From Melieria omissa (taxonomy: Eukaryota > Arthropoda > Insecta > Diptera > Ulidiidae): 64,000 nucleotides of DNA. The stretch spans positions 110,626,163 to 110,690,162 of the forward strand of contig OZ020267.1 in the NCBI GenBank assembly GCA_963971225.1, in the 5' to 3' direction. The stretch's first letter is position 1. The number at the start of each line of letters is the position of its first letter. Of this stretch, positions 33,790-46,500 are shown in pieces. Both the position numbers and the translations under genes were made by a program. The notes beneath the pieces were generated by a model, which saw only the letters and a program-made list of their open reading frames with translations, did not search any database and was not told where the DNA came from.

Positions 33790-35900
33790 TCATTTGATGG
33801 CTTCTGCAGTAAACTTCATACATTCTAAAACACATTTACTATTCTCCAAAGTTGAAAAGATTCTTTTTGAAATATGATTTGAAGACATCTGAAGGTCTTT
33901 AAATGTTCCTTGAAGTTCGTTTGATGGGTTCTAAAGAATCTTTTGATAGTTCCTAAAGTTCATTTAATGAATTTTGAAGGTCTTTTCATGATTTCTAAAA
34001 TTGATTCGATGACTTTTCAAGTTCATTTGAATATAATTTGATGGTTTTGTAAATTTCTTTGATGGCTCTTCAAGTTCATTTGAATAAAATTTGTTGGCTT
34101 CTCAAACTTATCTGATTGATCTGAAATTGAAGTTCTTTTGTTGGTTCCTAAAATTCATTTGATGACTGCTCAAGTGCATTGGAAGTTAATTTGATAGCTT
34201 CTAGAGTTTATTTGATGGTTACTTCTTCTTCTTTGATGCCTTTAGAGTCCATTTCGAAGCTTCTGTAGCCCGCTTATATCTTTCGTGAATGAACATATTT
34301 GAAGCTAATATTATTTTTTCCAACATACATTTAATACTTTTAACTATTGTAAAATAAATGTCATGCCTTCTTAAGTCCATTTGATGCCTTTTGAAATACA
34401 TTCGATGGCCTTTAGGCTTCAACTGATTATTTCTGAAGGCCATTTGATGGCTTCTGGAGATAATTTCAAGGTTTTCAAATTCATTTGCTGGCTTCTGAAT
34501 GTATTTTTTAATGTTTCCTAAAGTGCATTTGTTGACTTCTGACTTCCATTCAATTGCTTCTGATGAGAATTTCAAGATGTTCCTAGATCAATTAATTGCT
34601 TCTGAAGATTTAAAATACGTTTCATGGCCTCTTAAGTTCATTGAATACCGACTGAAATACAATTAAAGTTCAACTGATTATTGAAATTCTTTTGATGGCT
34701 TCTAAAGATCATCTTGTGGTTTTGATGTTAATTTGATGACTAATTTTTTAACTTAATTTGATGACCTCTGAGTCGTTTGATGGCTACTGAAATTTCTTGT
34801 AGTGGCTTCTAAAGATCCACTTATGGTTTTGAAGTTAATTTGATGGTTTCTCATCCAAACTTAATGACTTCTGAAAGTAATTTGATGGCTTTTGAATTTA
34901 CTTGTATGGCTTCTAAAGATCAAGTGATCCTTCTTAAAGCTTCAGAAATTTTTTCTAAGCTTCCTCAAGATCATTTGATGACTTTTGTCATTTGATGGCC
35001 ACCGAAATTTCTTGTAGTGGCTTCTAAAGATCAACTTATGGTTTTGAAGTTAATTTAATGGTTTCTCACACAAACTTAATGACTTCTGAAAGTGATTTGA
35101 TGGCTTTGAATTTACTTATATGGCTTCTTAAGATCGATTTATGGTTTTTAAAGGCGTCTTAAGTTTTTTCTTAGGTTTTTTTCAAGTTCCCGTACTTACT
35201 TAAATGGCTTCTGAAGATCATTTTATGGTTTTAGAAGTTGATTCGATGGCTTCTGAAGAGTCATTGAAAGCTTTCTAAGGATCCTTTGACAGTTTGTAAA
35301 GATGATTTTATGGTTTTTGAAGTTTATATGAAGGTATTTTATTTATTTATTTATTTAGCCAATGAACATTTTGATCTTACTGACTATAGGAACAATAAAG
35401 GAACACAAGTAAAGATGTTCAACTTAATTTAAACAATATTTAATTTAACAATGTCTCCTTGGGAAACGAAATGTCAAAGTCGGTTACACTATTTAGTTCC
35501 GCAAGGGCTCTACTCAGAGGCGCATTCCTCGCATAGTTCGACCTGTAAAAGCTGAGGTAGAAAGTCCATAGGGCCGTAGGTTACGTGTAGGGACATTGAA
35601 AGCCACTTTACTCAAAAGGGGCGGGCAATTAATAGACCCCTTTAATAACCCAACAATGAAAGAACATGGTTTAATAGTTCATTTCCGACTTCGAAATGTA
35701 ATATTTCGGTACCTGAAGTTTTTTGAAGATCAATTTATGGTTTTTGAAGGTCATTGGATGTCTTCTGAAAAACGTTTAACGGCTTCTAAAGTTTGTTTGA
35801 TGACTTTTTAAAGTCAGTTGATGCTTTCTAACTTCTTTTGAACTTTTAAAGTACATAGGATGACGCCTTTAGTTCAGTTTATAGCTTCTGAAGTTCGTTT
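33790..35900. repeat. Diverged short-unit repeat, about 33-40 bp
   Basis: Roughly 50 degenerate copies of TTTGATGGCTTCTGAAGTTCA run through the region. Some larger blocks repeat, such as GTAGTGGCTTCTAAAGATC near 34799 and 35008. A retrotransposon tail interrupts the array at about 35337-35610. Confidence 0.85.
35337..35610 (-). mobile_element. 3' end of a non-LTR retrotransposon
   Basis: On the - strand a coding remnant reads ALWTFYLSFYRSNYARNAPL and continues to SFPKETLLN with a stop at 35440-35442. This resembles the C-terminus of non-LTR reverse transcriptase proteins. About 100 bp of 3' untranslated sequence follows and ends in AAATAAATAAATAAA. Severely 5' truncated, inserted within the short-unit repeat array. 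Confidence 0.7.
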
Positions 35901-36289
35901 AATACAGTTGAAGTTGCTTGAAATTATCTTTTGTTTTTTCTAATACAAAATATGTTTCACTGTTCTAACTAAAATACATTTCTTATTTTCTCATGTAGTG
36001 AAAAGTTCGTAACAAAAAATAAGTCAAGTAGTAGTAACAAGTTGTAGGTTCATACATTTGGAGCTTTTAAACTAAAAGTAGAACTTTTTTCTGTATTTTG
36101 ATTTCCGTGCCAGTCATATTTGAATCCTTTGGCTTCAAACTGGCAATGCTGCCACACCATGCAATAGACTGCGCATGTCCTTGCTGCACTCAATGGTTTG
36201 TTGTTATTGTGCTGTTTTGCAAGGATTTTGACAGTTACTATTGAGAAACGTCCAGACAACCGTTTTGACGTTTAAGAAAACATCAAACT

Positions 36290-36512
36290 TATTTCAGCGC
36301 ACAAAAACGCGGAAGTGATGCACCACGAATAGTTCATAAAAAAATGCTTTAAAAATCAACTAAACATAAATGAAGTGTACAAACAATTATAAAAGCCTAA
36401 CACAGGCAAACGAACGCGCAAGAATTGTCTAAGGTTGACGTGCATAAAGCGGGAATTTGTCAAGTTCAAGTGCCACTAAAATTGAAACTGCACAGTTCGA
36501 AAACGTTTGAAC
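36290..36512 (+). other. Candidate 5' noncoding exon of the GT92 gene
   Basis: A less AT-rich segment ending at a consensus donor (GAAC|GTAAGTTCGC) about 1 kb upstream of the GT92 start. An acceptor (GGCATTCGCAG) at 37531-37541 would put 26 nt of leader before the ATG at 37568. The transcription start is not identifiable. Confidence 0.35.
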
Positions 36513-37567
36513 GTAAGTTCGCATGTGGGCGTGTTAAAAGTGAATCATAGCAAAAGTGCAATGCCCAGTGCAGGCATTCATCGGCTGCTGATCGATTGAA
36601 GCATTGTTGAGTTTATGTAATTCGTATGCGTCGTGCAACATTTGCATTTTCCCTGCTAATGACTGGTTGGCTGGCACTTTGCATTTGCCGTTTTAGAACA
36701 AAAAAAAACCACCGACTTTTATTGATTTTCCGCAATTGCGAAGCTACGAGAATTCAACTTGTTTATGTGCGCGCTCTGAGTGTTGCTCCAGCGCGCTCTC
36801 CGGCTGAGTGCTCTGCACGCACACGCGGCTTGCGGCACTTTAGCGCCAATTGTTGACAGTTTGTGTTTTGTTTGTAGCGCCAACTGGTTGTTGTTGGTAT
36901 TTTGTGTTTTGTTGATTTTTGGCAGCCGCATGAACATATGTTCGTTCAAAGTGTTGTTGTTGTGGTTGGAGTTGGGCGTTTTTTGTTTTTGTTTGGGAGT
37001 GTAGACAACACTGAGGTTCTTCTCTGCTTTGGTTCTAGTTTTGTGATAGAAAAAAATTACAAAAAGCTGAAAAACAACGGTAGCACGCAGCAGCAAAGTT
37101 TACTGTTCGCACGTTGCGTTGCTGTTGGCGGCTTTTTTTGTTTTGTTTTACCAACAATGCAATAGCAACAGTTGGTCGTCAACGAGACGACGCCCGCCTG
37201 AGAAAGGGTTGAAAAAGTTTTACTCCATAATATGAAGCCAACAGTTTTGTCGACTGTGCAACACTAACTAATTTGAATACTAAGCAATTCAATTTTTAAT
37301 CAAGAACCAAGACCACTTTACATCACTTAAGCACCAAAGCATTCGGTTGATCACAAACTTTTTCCATAGACTTTTCACTCAACGAAACAACCAACTAGAC
37401 TCACTTACATTGTTTCGAAATTATGATTTTTATGTCGCTCATCATTTCAAACAGCCTTACATCAACAAATCAATAAAAACAAAATACTAATAAACTGAAG
37501 TTGAAAAAAATTTGCTGCAAGTTCATATTTGGCATTCGCAGCCATACAGAAACTACCATAAGATAGA

Positions 37568-40500
37568 ATGTTTGCACATCGGAGCCCCTCAACGTATGGC
37601 AAACTCACAAAGGGGGGCTCCAGTCATTTGCAATCGTCCACCACATCGTTGGCCTCATCACCAACGTCATCGTCGACGGGCTCGACCAACAGCTCCAAAG
37701 CAACACAACACCACTGCTCCACAGCTGCACATCATTGCAGTGTACCGCTGAAACTGGGCGGCGGCAGTCCGGCGTGCCGCATCAGCGGTTCAACGCAATC
37801 GCTCTACTCGAACGCCTCTGCCAGTGGCCTGCTGAGCAGTACCGAGAAGACGCATTACCACCAGCACAGTCACAGCCACGCCCACCAGCACCATGTATAC
37901 CTTGGTGCTGGTGGTGGTGGTGGAGGCGGTTCGGGAGGTCGCTCCGGCTCACTGGCGTCAGGGAAACGCGGCAAGAAGCCCAACTGGGGCAGCCGACAAC
38001 GAGCTGGTATGAGTTTTCTGATTGTCATTGCATTCTTTGCAGTCTTCGGTTTGATCATACTGACCGAGGTGAGTAATGAGAACGTTTGATGTTGTTTTAA
38101 GAGATGTGCAAAAAAAAATGTTAATTAATTAATGCTGAGAAGGTACTAATTTGTAATTGTTTGAGTTTTTTTGTTAACAGAATGTGTTCATAATTCTTTC
38201 GTTTACTTTTATTAATTGGGTTTTTTAAAAATTTATATCAAAAACTTCAAATACTTTTTTCTTCAAATTAATACCAAAACATGTTTAATATTGATTTCGC
38301 AACAAATAAATGTTTGTGACAATTGTGACACTTTGTCACAATATCACTTTAACAGTTTTTTGGGTCATAATTGATAGCTTGAAGTCATTTCGTTGTTTAA
38401 AGCTGCCAAATTTATTATTTTATTTCAAGTTTTTTCATTAAAAACACAATTTTCAATAGCTTTTTTAATAAAACAATTTTTATTATTAATTTTGTACATG
38501 ACTTATAATTCGGATTATTTATTTATTTTTTAGTATTGTGCAGTATAGTTAGTATTTGTAGTCAAATTGAAATTATGAAATTCTTGTACTACTCCGCTCC
38601 TCCCTCTCATACTTAAAAATTATACAATTTTGACACGTTATCACAAAGTTCAAACACTGTTTCCTTCAAATTAATACGATAAAATGCTTAATATTGATTT
38701 TCTGAATGACATAAATGTTTTTGACAATTGTGACACTATGTCACAATATCACTATAAAAGCTTTTAGAATCATAATTTTAAGCTTGAAGTAATTTTTCTG
38801 TTTATAGCTGCATAATTTATAATTTTATTTACATTTTTTTTCAGTAAAGGCACAATTGTTATTAGGTTTTTTTAATACAAACAATTTTCATTATTATTTT
38901 TGAACATAAATTATAATTCAGATTTTCTTTTGTAGTGTCATATAATGTAGTTAGTATTTGTAACAAAATTAAAGTTATGAAATTCTTGTGCTACTCCGCT
39001 CCTCCCTCCAACATACTAAAATTTATACAATTGTGACATGTTTCCACATACTTGAAAAACCTTTTTTCTTAAAATTAATACCAAAATGCTTAATATTGAT
39101 CTTATGAACTAAATAAAGGTTTGTGACAATTGTGACACTTTGTCACAATATCACTATAACAGCTTTTTGAGTCATAATTTTAAGCCTAAAGTAATTTTTC
39201 TGTTTATAGTAGCATACTGTATCATTTTATTTAAATTTTTTTTCAGTAAAGACACAATTTTTAATAGTTTTTTTTAATAGAACAAATTTGTATTATTATT
39301 TTTTAACATTAATTATAATTCAGATTATTTTTTGTAGTGTAATATAATGTATTTAGTTTTTATGAGAAAATTAAAATTATGAAATTCTTGTGCTACTCCG
39401 CTCTTCCCTCTCATACGTAAAATTTATGCAATTGTGACATGTTTTCACAAACTTTAAAAACCTTTTTTCTTAAAAATAATACCAAAAATGTTTAATATTG
39501 ATCTTCTGAACTAAATAAAGGTTTGTGACAATTGTGACACTTTGTCACAATATCACTATAAAAGCTTTTAGAATTATAATTTTAAGCTTGAAGTAATTTT
39601 TCTGTTTACAGCTGCATTATTTATAATTTTATTTACATTTTTTTAGTAAAGGCACAATTGTTATTAGTTTTTTTTTAATACAAACAAATTTTTATTATTA
39701 TTCTTGCACATAAATTATAATTCAGATTTTCTTTTGTAGTGTCATATAATGTAGTTAGTATTTGTATCAGGTGTACAACTTTGCTTCCGCCGGTTTTTCC
39801 AAAATTAAAAGCTTTATTGCGAAAAATTGCTTACAGATGTATTATTCAAAGTATTGTCCGTCGCTAGCGACAACTTTCTCCCATCTTTCCGGCAATTTTC
39901 GGATCCCGGCTCGAAAAAAGGAGTCCTCTTTTGACGCTATCCATGAAGCAATCCATTTTTCCAATTCTTCGAAGGATTGAAAATGTTGATCTGCCAGGCC
40001 GTGTGCCATCGAACGGAATAGGTGGAAGTCAGAAGGGTCGACATCTGGGGAATACGGCGGGTGGGGCAAGACTTCCCATTTCAGCGTTTCCAGGTACTTT
40101 TTGACCACTTTTGCGACGTGAGGCCGAGCATTGTCGTGTTTTAGGATGACTTTGTCTTCTTTCTGAATCATGCCCAGGGCCTTGAGACGTTTTGAAATGG
40201 CTTGCTGACTCACTCCCAACGATTCGGCAAGCTCTTCTTGGGTTTGGCACGAATCTTCATCAAGCAATGCTTCTAGTTGTTCATCTTTGAAGGTTTTTTC
40301 TCTTCCACCACCATGTTTGTCTTCGACATCGAAATCACCATTTTTAAAACGTTGAAACCACTCCCGACACGTTCTTTCACTCAGAGCAGCATCACCGTAA
40401 GTTTCTGAGAGCATTCGATGCGCTTCAGCTGCATTTTTTTTTCGAATTGTAACAGAAAAGTAAAACTTCCCGCAAATGGCGAGAATTGGGCATATAAACG

Positions 40501-43500
40501 GACATTTTCGAGCGTGAATAATAGGAAAACAAGAACAACTGTCACTGAAACGGCGATGACAATTCGTTAGGCACTGTCCACACTCACTTTAAAGGCATTA
40601 CCATCTATGTATTTCAACCAGCCTCAGTCGGTACAGCCACCTATCGGAAAACGGCGGAAGCAAAGTTGTACACCTGATAACAAAATTAAAGTTATGAAAT
40701 TCTTGTGCTACTCCGCTCCTCCCTCCCACATCCTAAAATGTATACAATTGTGACATGTTTCCACATGCTTTAAAAACCTTTTTTCTTAAAATTAATACCA
40801 AAATGCTTAATATTGATCTTATGAACTAAATAAAGGTTTGTGACAATTGTGACACTTTGTCACAATATCACTATAAAAGCTTTTAGAATCATAATTTTAA
40901 GCTTGAAGTAATTTTTCTGTTTTTAGTTGCATACTTTATTTTATTTAAATTTTTTTCAGTAAAGACACAATTTTTAATAGTTTTTTAGGATAGAAAAAAT
41001 TTTAATTATTATTTTTTAACATTAATTATAATTCAGATTATTTTTTGTAGTGTAATATAATGTATTTAGTTTTTATGAGAAAATTAAAATTATGAAATTC
41101 TTGTGCTACTCCGCTCTTCCCTCTCATACGTAAAATTTATGCAATTGTGACATGTTTTCACAAACTTTAAAAACCTTTTTTCTTAAAATTAATACCGAAG
41201 AATGCTTATTATTGATTTTCTGAACTAAATAAATGTTTGTGACACTTTGTCACAATATCACTATAAACGCTTTTTGAGTCATAATTGAAAGCTTTAAGTA
41301 ATTTCTTGTTTATAGCTGCCAAATTTATCACTTTATTTCAATTTGTTTTCATTAAAAACACAATTTTTAATAGTTTTTTTTAATCCAAAAAATTCTATTA
41401 TTATTTGTGAACATTAATTATGCTTCAGATTATTTTTTGTAGTACACTATAATGAATTTCGTATTTGCAGAAAAATTAAAATTACGAAATTCTACTACTC
41501 CGCTCTTTCCTTCCGCACAGCTGTTCATGATCGACGAGAGGTCACACGGCAGCACGTCGGTGTTTCGTCACGGTGGTAGTTTTGGCACACGTCTGAGTGA
41601 TTCAATGCCGGATTATGATAATGTGAAGGTAAGTTTTTTCCACGCCCCCCATCCATACAAAACACAAAAATATGCAAAAACAACACAGCAAAAGGCACTT
41701 TGCCATATTATCCAAATAGCATTAAAACTGCACCAAAGCGTAGAAAGGCCGAAAGCGAAACTATGAAAAGCACTGAGCGCTGAAATTATGCAAAAATCAT
41801 AATTCAGCTGCAGTCACTGCGGTGTGGATTTCCTTACATTAAGCGTCAGCCACACTACCACAACGACTACAGCTACGATACGCGCAGTGTTGTGCTTTTA
41901 TTATGTGGAAAAAACAAAAGTTGGTTGCATTAATTTCATTTTGTTGTTTTAGTTTGGTTACAGGGAGGAAAAAAATTGGTTTTGCATTCATTAAAAACAT
42001 AGCAGACAAATGCACTTTGTGCCAAGCAGCTTTGCAAACATTTGGCGTCGCATCGAGAAGCGTCGCAGACGAATTTTCATATTTTGATTGGACTTAAGTG
42101 GCGTTAGTGGGTGGTTTGTGCAAGTGGGTGTGATTAATTAGGGATTTGGTCGTATTGTAAATTTTCATATTGAAATTAGAATAGAATATAGAAAAGTTTA
42201 AATTGAGATACATAAACTGACCTAAATTGGTAAGTTGGCAGTTAAGTCATTGAAAAAACGTTCCTTAGTTTACTTTTGAACGTTGACTGCCACATCTGTG
42301 GATGAGTAGATGAGCACAAATTTTTTACAAGTATTTTTGAAGCAAAGATTATATAGATTTTTTTCGTAAATATTTCCTATAGTTTGAATTTGAATCTCTC
42401 GACCTTAACTGTGTTATGGCCACATTTTACTAGTGAAGACCCAGAAAGTTGGCAATCTTAATTTCAATTGAATATTAGGAAATAATAATTTTTTTTTTTT
42501 AATAATTACTTCTTCTACACTGGACACTAATACGCTTCCGTTGTGATTATTTCTAGGACGACTACGATCTGCTGGAGGAAACCATTATGGTTGATAATAA
42601 AGTTGGCTTTGCACAGATTCGTGACAAAAAATTAAGCATTCACGGTGAGTAGAAAATGAAAAAGTTAGTTCTTCTGGCTCACAAGTGAATGCCAGCCATA
42701 AGTGTAAATAACAGTGTCTATGTGTGTGTGTGTGTGTGTTTGTATAGGTTGCAGAGAGCACAGAAGAAGTGCTAAAGATTACTTAGTTTGGTCACATTTC
42801 TAATTACATTTCGGTTCAACTGTTAGCAACAACAAAATACCATTGATATTCAATAACCCTGAACACCAAAAAAAAATAAAAAAAACGAAAACTGCACACT
42901 GCAACTTCTTCCAACATTTTTTAAAATTTTTATTTATTTCGTCTCCCACTCATTGCAGATGCAAGCGCCAGTGTGGGACGCTTGGCGGGCACTTTTTTCG
43001 GTGCCGGCCAGCCAATCGATGCAACGTTGAACGGCATGGGACGCGCTGGGACTGGCGACAAGACATCGTGGCCGTGGGGCCGCATGCTGAGCCCACAGGT
43101 CGAGGAGACGTTGCCGCGCTTTACCACTGGCACACAGCCAAAAGATGGCGCCTGGCAGATTGTGAACGGCACACAGTTCAAGTTTTTCGTCTTCTCAGCC
43201 TATTACGATCGTCGCGATAGCACGCAGCTGGTGCGCATCATTGGCGCAACGCGGACGCGTTCCCCCGAACGCGTCTGGTGTCGCTACTGGTATGCGCCGC
43301 CGCCACACAACAATAGCGCAGCGAGCGCGTCGTCGTCGTCGTCGCATCATCAGCCGCGCTACACATCGGCAACGGTAACGGCGCGCATCAAGGTGAGACA
43401 CAGTGCCATTCAATCAACTTGAATTACTAATTTTCTAATTTTATTGCATACCTTGCGGCGCTAGCTATTGCTTCCTTATACCTAATGATTTGAATGCATT

Positions 43501-46500
43501 GTATTTGCTATTTGCAGGTCATACGTGAAAATTGGAATCTTAAGTACAGCGCCTGCTTTATTCTGTGTCCGCTGCGCGCCGCCGAACTGGAAGTGCCGAC
43601 ATATGTGAGCGTTGTGGCGCGTCTACGTGCGCCGCCGGGCAATATGCTTTTGCTGCGCAACACCGATTGGGATCCGGATTTTGTGCGCAACAACAACAAA
43701 ACTGACCATGGCATTAGCGCCAATGTTAATGTCAGCACAGCGACAAATGTGGACGCCACGACACGCGTCAATGCAGTCACGCCGAATATGCTGCAAAACT
43801 TGGGAGAGATACCGGACAAAATTGCCGTCTGCGTTAAGCCGTTTCACTTCAACTACGATCAGGCTTTGTATCTGATGGAATATTTGGAATTTTACGCGCT
43901 GCTCGGCGTTTCGCATTTTACATTCTACAATCACACAATTGGTCCGCATGCCGCCTGTGTGCTGCAGCACTACATGACGGGCGATGTGCCGGGCAATTTG
44001 ACCGCTTGGGATGTGGAACAAAATACGGCGCCCAGTCGCACCTTCAAAGCAGGTGAGTGTGATAGAATTTTGACTAATTTGATGACATTTTATGACAGTG
44101 TAACAATGTTGAGACAGGGTTCCTTAGTGGGTTAAGGGAATGAACTTAAGATTTTGAAGAGAACGAATTTTAGAAAAGAAAGAAGAAGAAAGCTAAGGTA
44201 TTTTTAGTTTATAGGTAACAGTGTTTGTTAATTTCATGATTCAGACAGTTGAAAGCAGAGAAATCTTTACCAAAGGAGCTGTTAAAGACCACAGAAGTGT
44301 TGCTCAGTGGTTTAACTCTTTTAAATTCTTCTAAATACTTGAAAACATTATTTGAGTTTCTATTCAATTCCTAAAACGTTTTGTTCCTTAGCCAAAAAAA
44401 AAAAAATTGAGGCAACTCATTACCAAAGAAGCTGTTGAAGACCACAGAAGTGTTGCTCAGTGGTTTTAGTCTTTAAAGTCCTTCTTTTCAATTCCTAAAG
44501 AGATTCGTTGCTTTGGCCATCCCTACAGTTGACTTAGGCCCCGAGAAAATTGAAGCAACTCATTACCAAAGAAGCTGTTCAAGATCACCGAAGTGTTGCT
44601 GAGTGGTTTTAGCCTTTTAAGTTCTTCTTTTCAATTCCTGAAGAGGTCATTAGACGTCATTACCAAAGAAGCTGTTGAAGACCACAAAAGTGTTGCTCAG
44701 TGGTTTTAGTCATTTAAGTTCTTCTTTTCAATTCCTGAAGAGGTTTGTCGCTCTGCCAAACAAAATAGAGGCAACTCATTACCAAAGAAACTGCTGAAGA
44801 TCCCAGAAGTGTTGCTCAGTGCTTTTGGACTTTTAAATTCTTCTAACTACTTGAAGAAATCATTGAGTTTCCGACCCTTCAAAAAACAAGCATTTCTATA
44901 GAATTTGTTTTATATCCTTTCATAATATTCAAAGTCCAGTATTTAAAAAATTTCTAAAAATCCTAAACACAAAAACACAAAAACAAAATTAGTTATAATT
45001 TAAGTATCAAACTATTCCTTAACAAAAACTATTACTTAACAAAGTATTCACAAAAAAAGGTTCAATCAAATCTCAATTTGTTGCTTTATTTGTTTCGTGT
45101 CTTCTTTTCATTACAAACGCATAACAATCGATTGAAAATTGTTTGAAAATTTCAATGGCGCAGCTGCTTCGAACAGTAACAGCAATTACAATAGCATTAA
45201 CCATAGCAACAACAAGAACAATTCAGCAGCACCACCACCACCACCAACACCTGCTTCCAAACACTACGAGAGCCCACACTATGCAAAGCCCACAATAAAT
45301 ATACTGCCATGGAATTTGGGAATGCGCTCACAAAAGGAAATACGCACCGAAGGACTATTTGCGGCGCTCAATGATTGCCTCTATCGTACCATGTACCGTT
45401 ACAAGTATCTAGCCTTGGTGGATTTGGATGAATTCATTGTGCCGCGCCACAACGACACGCTAAATGAATTAATTAAGTAAGTACACGCAAAAGCGCAACA
45501 ATAACAACAACAACAACAACAACACCGACTACAGCACAAAAAGCACAAGCAACAGCTGCTGCTGGCAAAATTAACCGCAAATACACACACGCACACAAAC
45601 AGAAACACAGACACACACAGATAAACAGAAAGTAGTGCAAGTTTGCCGGTTGCAGAGCCAACAATGCGGCACAGCACAATAGCGCGTTTTGCTCATGTGA
45701 GCAGGTGTCTACATTAGCCACACAGTGTGTCGTTGTGCCAGAAGGAAAGTTTGCCATAAGGTAGCTGGAATTTTCGTTACATGGAAGATGTAAGTCTTTA
45801 TAGATGAAAATGAATCTGAGTCCATCGACATGAAGAAATTCTATCAACTAAAACTACCTTATGGTATCCTGAGAGTGAATTGACTTCTGCAGACCATCTA
45901 CTGTGTAGTTTTTCGTGTTTGTTATAACTTTTAATCAGTTGCAAAAAGTTCAAAGTTCCTGGCCATCTGTCTTTATTCATATTGATCCAACAATGCGGCC
46001 CAGTATTGAAGTGTCTTGTTTTTAATAGATTTTTCATACTAAAAGTTTGTTAATCTTTGAATAATAATCTCTTTAAAATGTTTCAAAATATTTTTAAAAA
46101 TTCAAAATATTCCTAAAAATTCTCTACCTTTCACTTTAACTACTTGAACCAGTAAAATACTTGGATTTTTTTTTATAGATTTTTAATGCACTAAAACTTG
46201 GAATTTTTCTACACATTTTTAATGTATTAAAGTTTGTTAATCGTTGAATAATAAGGTAGTTCAAAAGTTTACAAAACCCGCAAAATAGTCATAAAAAATC
46301 TTCCTTCTTTTCACTTGAACAAGTAAAAGGATTTAGTCCTGAACGATCTAAAATTTCAATGAATGAATTTTAATGAAGATTGATTCAGCCATCAGATGAG
46401 TCACTTTAACGTCTTCAACCAGCAAAAGACTCGGAATTTTTTTTTAATTTTTAAATAATAATGGATTTAAAAAGTTTCAAAATATTTCTAAAAATTCAAA

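Larger units (their letters stand above)
38240..41520. repeat. About 400-bp tandem repeat filling GT92 intron 1
   Basis: The marker GAAATTCTTGTGCTACTCCG recurs at 38577, 38979, 39381, 40696, 41094 and 41486. Spacing is 402, 402, 402 (after subtracting the 913-bp mariner insertion), 398 and 392. Every unit includes a CT-rich stretch (CTACTCCGCTCCTCCCTC) and a hairpin around ATTGTGACA-CTT-TGTCACAAT. The last unit ends in the functional acceptor TTCCTTCCGCACAG of exon 2. Confidence 0.95.
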
